Source: Phycisphaerae bacterium
Lineage (GTDB): Bacteria; Planctomycetota; Phycisphaerae; Tepidisphaerales; Tepidisphaeraceae
Length of the DNA stretch: 20,083 nucleotides
Assembly: GCA_030448225.1 (NCBI GenBank)
Contig: JAUJNJ010000017.1
Location: forward strand, 46,919-67,001
Direction of reading: 5' to 3'
Each line of letters opens with the position of its first letter. Position 1 is the first letter of the stretch. Positions 15,963-20,083 of the stretch are shown here, piece by piece. A program made the position numbers and the translations under genes. The notes beneath the pieces were generated by a model. The model was not told where the DNA came from, made no database searches, and was given only the letters and a program-made list of their open reading frames with translations.

Positions 15963-17160
15963 ATGCTGAAACGAACCCCGTTCCACGAGTTCCACGTCGC
16001 CCTCGGCGCCAAGATGGTGGACTTCGTGGGGTGGGAGATGCCGATCCTCTACCGCGGCATCGGCGAGGAGCACGAGCAGACGCGCAACAGCGGGTCGCTG
16101 TTCGACGTCTCGCACATGGGCCGCCTCCACTTCACCGGGCCCGACGCGCGCGGTTCCTCGACCTCGTCCTGACGCGCAACGTCAGCCAGCAGAAGGTCGG
16201 CCAGAGCCGCTACAGCCTCGTCTGCAACGAGGCGGGCGGCGTGCTCGACGACGTGATCGTCAGCCGGGCGCGCCACCACTGGCTCGTCGTCTGCAACGGC
16301 AGCAACCGCGAGAAACTGCTGCACTACTTCAACGACCTGCTCCGCCACAACGTGCGCGCCGACGACCTCGACTTCGACCTCTCCGACCAGACCGAGTCGA
16401 CCGCGATGGTGGCCCTGCAGGGCCCGCGGGTGATCGACAAGGTCGCCGACCTGTTCACGGCGGACGTGCGGTCGCTGAAGCTGCCACACGTTCGAGGAGG
16501 ACGAGGTGCTGATGACGCCGATCAGCGTCTTCCGCAGCGGCTACACCGGCGAGGACGGCGTGGAGCTGATCTTCCCGGCCAAGGCCGCGTCGATGGCGAT
16601 CCGGATGCTGGCCGACAAGGACCGCCCCGGCGCCTCGATCCGCCCGGCCGGCCTCGGCTGCCGCGACACGCTCCGCCTCGAGGCGGGCATGCCGCTGTAC
16701 GGCCACGAACTGACCGAAACGACCGACCCGCTGTCGGCCGGCCTCGCCTGGGCGGTCGACCTCAACAAGGACTTCATCGGCCGCCGAAAAGCTCCGCGAG
16801 ATCGCCGTGGCCGGCCCGGCGCACAAGCTCGTCGGCTTGGAGTTCGAGACCCGCCGCATCGCCCGCCAAGGTACGCCGATCATCGACGGCGCCGGCACGG
16901 TCGTCGGCGAGGTGACGAGCGGCACGTGCAGCCCGACGCTCGGCAAGAGCATCGCGATGGCGTACGTCGACGCCGCCCTCACGGCCGATGGCACGACGCT
17001 GGCCGCCGACCTGAAGGGGACGGCGAATCCGGCGCGTGTGGTGAAGCTGCCGTTTTACAGCAGGAGTCAAGAGATCAAGGGTCAAGAGTCAGAAGACCTG
17101 AACTCCTGGCATTCCTGGAGAACGACGACCACAACGCGCGGCGTTGCGTCCCCACGTTGA
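15963..17160 (+). CDS. gcvT: Glycine cleavage system T protein, aminomethyltransferase (frameshifted)
   Basis: GcvT transfers the methylene group from the lipoyl arm of GcvH to tetrahydrofolate and releases ammonia. The start ATG 15963 gives MLKRTPFHEFHVALGAKMVD, then FVGWEMPILY and LFDVSHMG, all typical. Shifts occur near 16150 (a lost C), 16490 and 16790 (an extra C). Conserved pieces continue across them: FLDLVLTRNV, GQSRYSLVCNEAGGVLDD, FRSGYTGEDGVELI, GLGCRDTLRLEAGMPLYGHE, then VDLNKDFIGR, VGEVTSGTCSPTLGKSIAMA and VVKLPFY. The core length to the usual end near 17067 is about 368 residues, as expected. Past KLPFYSR the frame continues about 31 residues through repeat locus D before a TGA at 17158-17160. 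That tail is repeat-encoded and either an extension or a missed stop. First gene of the gcv operon. Confidence 0.9.
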
Positions 17161-17198
17161 CCCTGACTCCTGACCCTTGACTTTGATCCCCGACTCTT
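17064..17198. repeat. Inverted arrays of a 7-bp unit, GGTCAAG family (locus D)
   Basis: The left arm (17064-17092) carries GAGTCAA, an 8-base variant with GATCAA, GGGTCAA and GAGTCAG; it overlaps the end of gcvT. The right arm (17157-17198) carries TTGACCC, TGACTCC, TGACCCT, TGACTTT, GATCCCC and GACTCTT, mostly in 7-bp steps on the opposite strand. It ends 15 bases before the gcvH ATG. The unit is the same family as locus C, 12 kb away in an unrelated operon. Confidence 0.87.
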
Positions 17199-17213
17199 CC
17201 CCGAGGACCCGCC

Positions 17214-17593
17214 ATGTCCGCCCCGAAAGACCTTCGTTACCTCCAGACCCACGAGTGGCACCGCGTCGAAGGCGACACGGTCACCATCGGCATCACGCAG
17301 TTCGCGGCCGACGAGCTGACCGACATCACGTTCGTCGATCTGCCGAAGGTCGCGCCACCGTGACGGCCAACAGCCGCTTCGGCGAGATCGAGTCGGTGAA
17401 GGCGACGAGCGACCTGTACAGCGGCGTGAGCGGCACGGTATCGGCCGTCAACGCGGAACTGACCAACGAGCCGGGCCTCGTCAACCGCGACCCGTACGCC
17501 GGCGGGTGGATGATCAAGGTGAAGGTGACCGACGCCGGGCAGGTGAACGAACTGCTGTCGGTCGAGGACTACCTGAAGAAGACGGGAAACTGA
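17214..17593 (+). CDS. gcvH: Glycine cleavage system H protein (one-base frameshift)
   Basis: GcvH is the lipoyl carrier that shuttles the aminomethyl group between the P, T and L proteins. ATG 17214 opens [20 protein letters not shown], then [20 protein letters not shown]. The frame breaks at 17347, where one G is missing (expected KVGATV), and resumes as [20 protein letters not shown]. The lipoylated lysine is the K of ESVKATSD. The C-terminal part ([19 protein letters not shown]) is also standard. The span is 380 bases; adding the lost base gives 381, a 126-residue protein, exactly the usual length. It follows gcvT across repeat locus D and is followed by repeat locus E. Confidence 0.93.
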
Positions 17594-17596
17594 TCC

Positions 17597-17695
17597 AAGG
17601 ATGAAGGCGGAAGGATGAAGGATGAAAGGGAGGCGGACGAGCGGCTCTTTCTTCATCCTTCATCCTTCTGCGTTCATCCTTCGCTCGCCATCCTT
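17597..17695. repeat. Inverted arrays of a 7-bp unit, AAGGATG family (locus E)
   Basis: The left arm 17597-17624 is four heptamers in the order A B A A (A = AAGGATG, B = AAGGCGG), starting three bases after the gcvH stop. The right arm 17654-17695 keeps perfect 7-bp register with CATCCTT at 17654, 17661, 17675 and 17689, interrupted by CTGCGTT and CGCTCGC. The register continues as CACCCGC and CATGGGC, the latter containing the ATG of the next small ORF. Same family as locus B. Confidence 0.92.
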
Positions 17696-17703
17696 CACCC
17701 GCC

Positions 17704-17838
17704 ATGGGCTACGTGCTGGCCATTCTCTCGGTGCTGATCGCGTTCGGCATGGTCGTGGCCGAGCGGGCGGGCAAGGCCCGGGCGGCGAAGCGCCGCGAGG
17801 TCGCGGCACGGGGCGAAGTCGGGCGACAAATCGGTTGA
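17704..17838 (+). CDS. 44-residue single-span membrane protein (small ORF)
   Basis: The ORF from ATG 17704 to TGA 17836 encodes MGYVLAILSVLIAFGMVVAE followed by a strongly basic tail (RAGKARAAKRRE). Residues 3-19 form one membrane span with a positive cytoplasmic end, a common shape for small membrane proteins. The context before the ATG (ACCCGCC) is identical to that before gcvH, with no Shine-Dalgarno. It sits between gcvH and gcvPA on the same strand. I know no family for it. It may be a real small protein or a chance frame; the tidy membrane/basic pattern favours real. Confidence 0.45.
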   Translation: MGYVLAILSVLIAFGMVVAERAGKARAAKRREVAARGEVGRQIG

Positions 17839-17924
17839 ACGCTCGCCCGGCGGCCACGCCCGCCGAGGGTTTCCCGCATACAATGGGCCGGTCCGGAATT
17901 GACGTCTAAAGGGACGCGCGAAGC

Positions 17925-19368
17925 ATGGATTACGTACAGATCACGCCGAAGCAGCGCGCGAGGAAATGCTCCGGGCCGTCGCGCCCGCACGATGGCCGAT
18001 TTGCTGAAGCAGATCCCCGAGGGGTTCCGCCTCGACCAGCCGATGGGACCTGCCGCCGGCCCTCGACGAGATGTCGCTCCGCAAGCACCTCTCGGAACTA
18101 GCGAATCAGAACAACCCGACCGACGAAAAGGTCTGCTTCCTCGCAAGCGCCGCGTACGACCACTTCATCCCGACGGTCGTCGATTTCCTGGCGATGAAGG
18201 GCGAGTTCCTCACCGCCTACACGCCCTACCAGGCCGAGGCCAGCCAAGGGTCGCTCCAGGCGTTCTTCGAGTTCCAGACGATGATCTGCCAGCTCACGGG
18301 GATGGAGGTCTCCAACGCCTCGCTCTACGAGGAGCGCCACCGCGATGGCCGAGGGCGCCCTCATGGAGCGCTGAACGTCACCGGCAAGCGGGAGATCATC
18401 GTCAGCCAGGGCGTCCACCCGCACTACCGCCAGGTGCTCAAGACCTACCTCGCCGACCTCCCGGCCCGCTACACCGAGATCCCGCTGAAGAACGGCGTGA
18501 TGGACACGCAGGAGCTCGAGGACGAGCTGGAAGAGGACACGGCGGCCATCGTCTGCCAGAGCCCGAACTTCCTCGGGCACGTCGAGCGGGTGGAGACGAT
18601 CGGCAGTTCTGGCACGCGAACGAGTCGCTGATGATCCAGGTGTTCAACCCGCTGTCGCTCGGCATCCTGAAGCACCTGGGCGAGATGAACGTCGACGTCG
18701 CCGTCGGCGAGGGCCAGCCGCTGGGCATCCCGCTGCAGTTCGGCGGACCGTACCTCGGGCTGTTCGCGACGAAGCAGCAGTACGTGCGGAAGATGCCTGC
18801 CGCCTCGTCGGCCAGACGACCGACGCCGAGGGCAAGCGTGCGTTCTGCCTCACGCTCCAGACGCGCGAGCAGCACATCCGCCGGGGAGAAGGCGACGAGC
18901 AACGTCTGCACGAACCAGGGACTGCTGCTGCTGCGGGCGAGCGTCTACCTCGCCACGATGGGCCTGGCCGGCCTGCGGCAGGCGGCGCAACTCTGCTTCA
19001 ACAAGACCAGCTACCTGGTCGACCGCCTCAAGGCCGCGGGCCTGAGCCTCCGCTTCCCGGACAAGCCGTTCTTCAACGAGGTGCTGGTGCAACTGAAGCG
19101 GCCGGTGGAAGAGGTCGTGAAAACCGCCAACGCCGCCGGCGTGCTGGCCGGTTACCCCGTGGGCCGCTACTACCCGGATTTGTCCGACTGCCTGCTGATC
19201 GCGGTGACCGAGAAGCGCACGCGGGCCGAGATCGACCGCCTCGTCGAACTCCTCACCGGCGACCCCGCCACCGAAAACGCCATCGGCGCTTCGGCGGCCG
19301 CCGACTCGGCGGAACTGGCGCGCACCGACGTGGCGCGATGCGCGCTGCCGCAACACGTGCCCGATTGA
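17925..19368 (+). CDS. gcvPA: Glycine decarboxylase (P protein) subunit 1 (frameshifted)
   Basis: This is the N-terminal half of split glycine decarboxylase. With GcvPB it decarboxylates glycine and loads GcvH. ATG 17925 opens [11 protein letters not shown], then [79 protein letters not shown] and [16 protein letters not shown]. Further on come [31 protein letters not shown] and [18 protein letters not shown]. Shifts lie near 17960, 18045, 18335-18375, 18600 and 18800-18890. In the last stretch another frame supplies [20 protein letters not shown]. No conserved block is missing. The core ends near 19260 at the usual 445 residues or so; about 35 unusual residues follow before TGA 19366. PLP-binding Lys is expected in GcvPB, not here. 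The stop lies 17 bp before hicB. Confidence 0.92.
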
Positions 19369-19385
19369 TGGAACCGGAGGTCGAC

Positions 19386-19677
19386 ATGAAAACCGTTGCC
19401 GCGATCGTCTTCGAAAAGTCGGAGGAGCTGGTGGGCCGTGCGTCGAGGAGCTGCCCAGTACTTTATCGCAGGGTCGGACGCTCAACGAAGGCGCAGGGCA
19501 TCAAAGAGCTATCACGGGTGATCGAAACAGAGGCCAACAACGGCCAAGTTGGCGGAGCCACTGTTGAGGTGGATGACGTGTCGCAGGAACCGTCGTCGTC
19601 ACGCTCGTCGAACAACCGGCAGCAGGCAAGCCGCACCCGAAAGCCACGGCGGTCGCGCGACGGCGGCCGGGCGATGA
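19386..19677 (+). CDS. hicB: HicB-family antitoxin (frameshifted)
   Basis: ATG 19386 follows a good Shine-Dalgarno (GGAGG, five bases away). The start MKTVAAIVFEKSEE is HicB-like. The next blocks lie in other frames: a stretch readable as WWAVC, then VEELPSTLSQGRTLNE, the signature of the HicB partial RNase-H fold (commonly ...ELPG..SQGRTLEEA), then an IKEAI / VIET(N)R helix and VVVTLVEQP. At least three indels are needed. One frame ends in a TGA at 19675-19677, overlapping the ATG of the next gene as ATGA, the usual coupling. HicB neutralises HicA and often represses its own operon. No DNA-binding domain is clearly visible, so it may be the short HicB form. Bases here are less GC-rich than in the gcv genes. 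Confidence 0.7.
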
Positions 19678-19862
19678 AGCGGCGAGACCTGATCGGGCAC
19701 CTTTCGCTCATGGTTGTGTTCTGGACCGCGAAGGTTCGCAGCCACGATGTCGCAACGCGGACGCTGCAATCGAGCCGCCGTGCCGCACTACGGAAAGTCC
19801 TTACCAACACCGCCCGCGCCGTTTGCGAACAGTTACAGGTTCCGCCGCCCTCGATGAAGTGA
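19674..19862 (+). CDS. hicA: HicA-family toxin, mRNA interferase (frameshifted)
   Basis: ATG 19674 overlaps the hicB stop. The N-terminus MKRRDLIGHLS is the classical HicA opening. The next block is in another frame and reads AHGCVLDREGS, the family's G-C/F-x(2)-R-x-G-S/G-H region. It should be followed by the catalytic His (SHD is visible in the first frame as RSHDVATR). The last part returns to the first frame: LTNTARAVCEQLQVPPPS, matching the HicA C-terminus (...I..-A..IC..L.IPP). The span, about 62 codons, is right for HicA. HicA folds as a small dsRNA-binding-like domain and cleaves mRNA. Order hicB then hicA is the less common arrangement but known. The stop at 19860 is seven bases before gcvPB. 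At least two indels, judged technical. Confidence 0.78.
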   Translation: MKRRDLIGHLSLMVVFWTAKVRSHDVATRTLQSSRRAALRKVLTNTARAVCEQLQVPPPSMK

Positions 19863-19869
19863 TGTACTC

Positions 19870-20083
19870 ATGAACAACAGCCACGGCGAAAAGCTCCTCT
19901 TCGAGATCTCCACCCCCGGTGCCCGGGCGGTCGACCTGCCCGCGTCGGACGTGCCGCACGCGGTGCTCGAGCCGGCCCTCGCGTCGTACACCGAGACGGG
20001 GCTGCCGGAGCTCGGCCCGCACGCGGTCGTGCGGCACGACACGCACCTGACGCCCCCGACCTTCAGCGGCGCCGCGAACGTCT
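19870..20083 (+). CDS. gcvPB: Glycine decarboxylase (P protein) subunit 2, 5' part (cut by window end)
   Basis: The 71 visible codons from ATG 19870 read MNNSHGEKLLFEISTPGARA, then VDLPASDVPHAVLEPALA and GLPELGPHAVVRHDTHLT. The LLFEISTPGxRAVxLP and LPELxxxxVVRHxTxL patterns are the usual GcvPB N-terminus. The PLP lysine lies much further right, outside the window. After residue 60 the sequence (PPTFSGAANV) departs slightly from what I expect (about here Lxx.N..VD), which may be another indel. It follows hicA by seven bases and would be co-transcribed with gcvT, gcvH, gcvPA and hicBA. Confidence 0.82.
   Translation, partial: MNNSHGEKLLFEISTPGARAVDLPASDVPHAVLEPALASYTETGLPELGPHAVVRHDTHLTPPTFSGAANV

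Noticed and set aside
16140..17593. gcvT and gcvH as true pseudogenes
   Set aside because: Every conserved block survives across the breaks, the gcvH length is restored by one base, and unrelated neighbours show the same kind of breaks, so sequencing error is more likely.
17622..17909. Plus-strand open frame reading FILHPSAFIL through locus E
   Set aside because: The peptide is only the translation of CATCCTT heptamers and overlaps the small ORF in another frame. Such peptides are a common artefact of this repeat.

Overview
The window is high-GC bacterial DNA. It most resembles a planctomycete, possibly the Phycisphaerae side. The grounds are a GldF/GldG/DUF4340 transport cluster, a secreted formylglycine sulfatase, split glycine decarboxylase (gcvPA/gcvPB) and many starts without a Shine-Dalgarno. 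The taxon is inferred from gene content only.

Layout. 1-5145 (+): ABC-2 permease (GldF type), GldG-type auxiliary protein and a DUF4340 protein; the ATPase is probably just off the left edge. 5501-6895 (+): arylsulfatase-family enzyme. 7209-8360 (+): TadG-like pilus-assembly protein with a DUF7305-like C-terminus. 8638-9834 (+): HAD phosphatase joined to a nucleoside/tRNA-type deaminase. 10020-10442 (+): small lipoprotein. 10598-11992 (-): aldehyde dehydrogenase. 12132-12788 (-): unknown membrane protein. 13175-15632 (-): ECF sigma factor, a single-span membrane protein (possible anti-sigma) and a secreted PDZ protein. 15963 to the right edge (+): glycine cleavage operon gcvT, gcvH, a 44-aa membrane ORF, gcvPA, a HicB/HicA toxin-antitoxin pair, then gcvPB cut by the window end.

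Two signals stand out. First, six loci carry short tandem units (7, 8 or 9 bp) as inverted pairs, in spacers or around one small gene. In every one the purine/G-rich arm comes first, and three unit families are re-used between unrelated operons. Second, a hicBA module sits between gcvPA and gcvPB. Ordinary ORF calling misses it because both genes are broken by indels.

Quality warning. Many conserved genes change reading frame with no loss of conserved sequence (DUF4340 C-terminus, sulfatase, Tad protein, putative anti-sigma, gcvT, gcvH, gcvPA, hicB, hicA). The breaks cluster at about 4.7-7.6 kb and 16.1-19.9 kb, while other genes are clean. I read these as assembly indels, not pseudogenes, and give the reconstructed gene span in each case.
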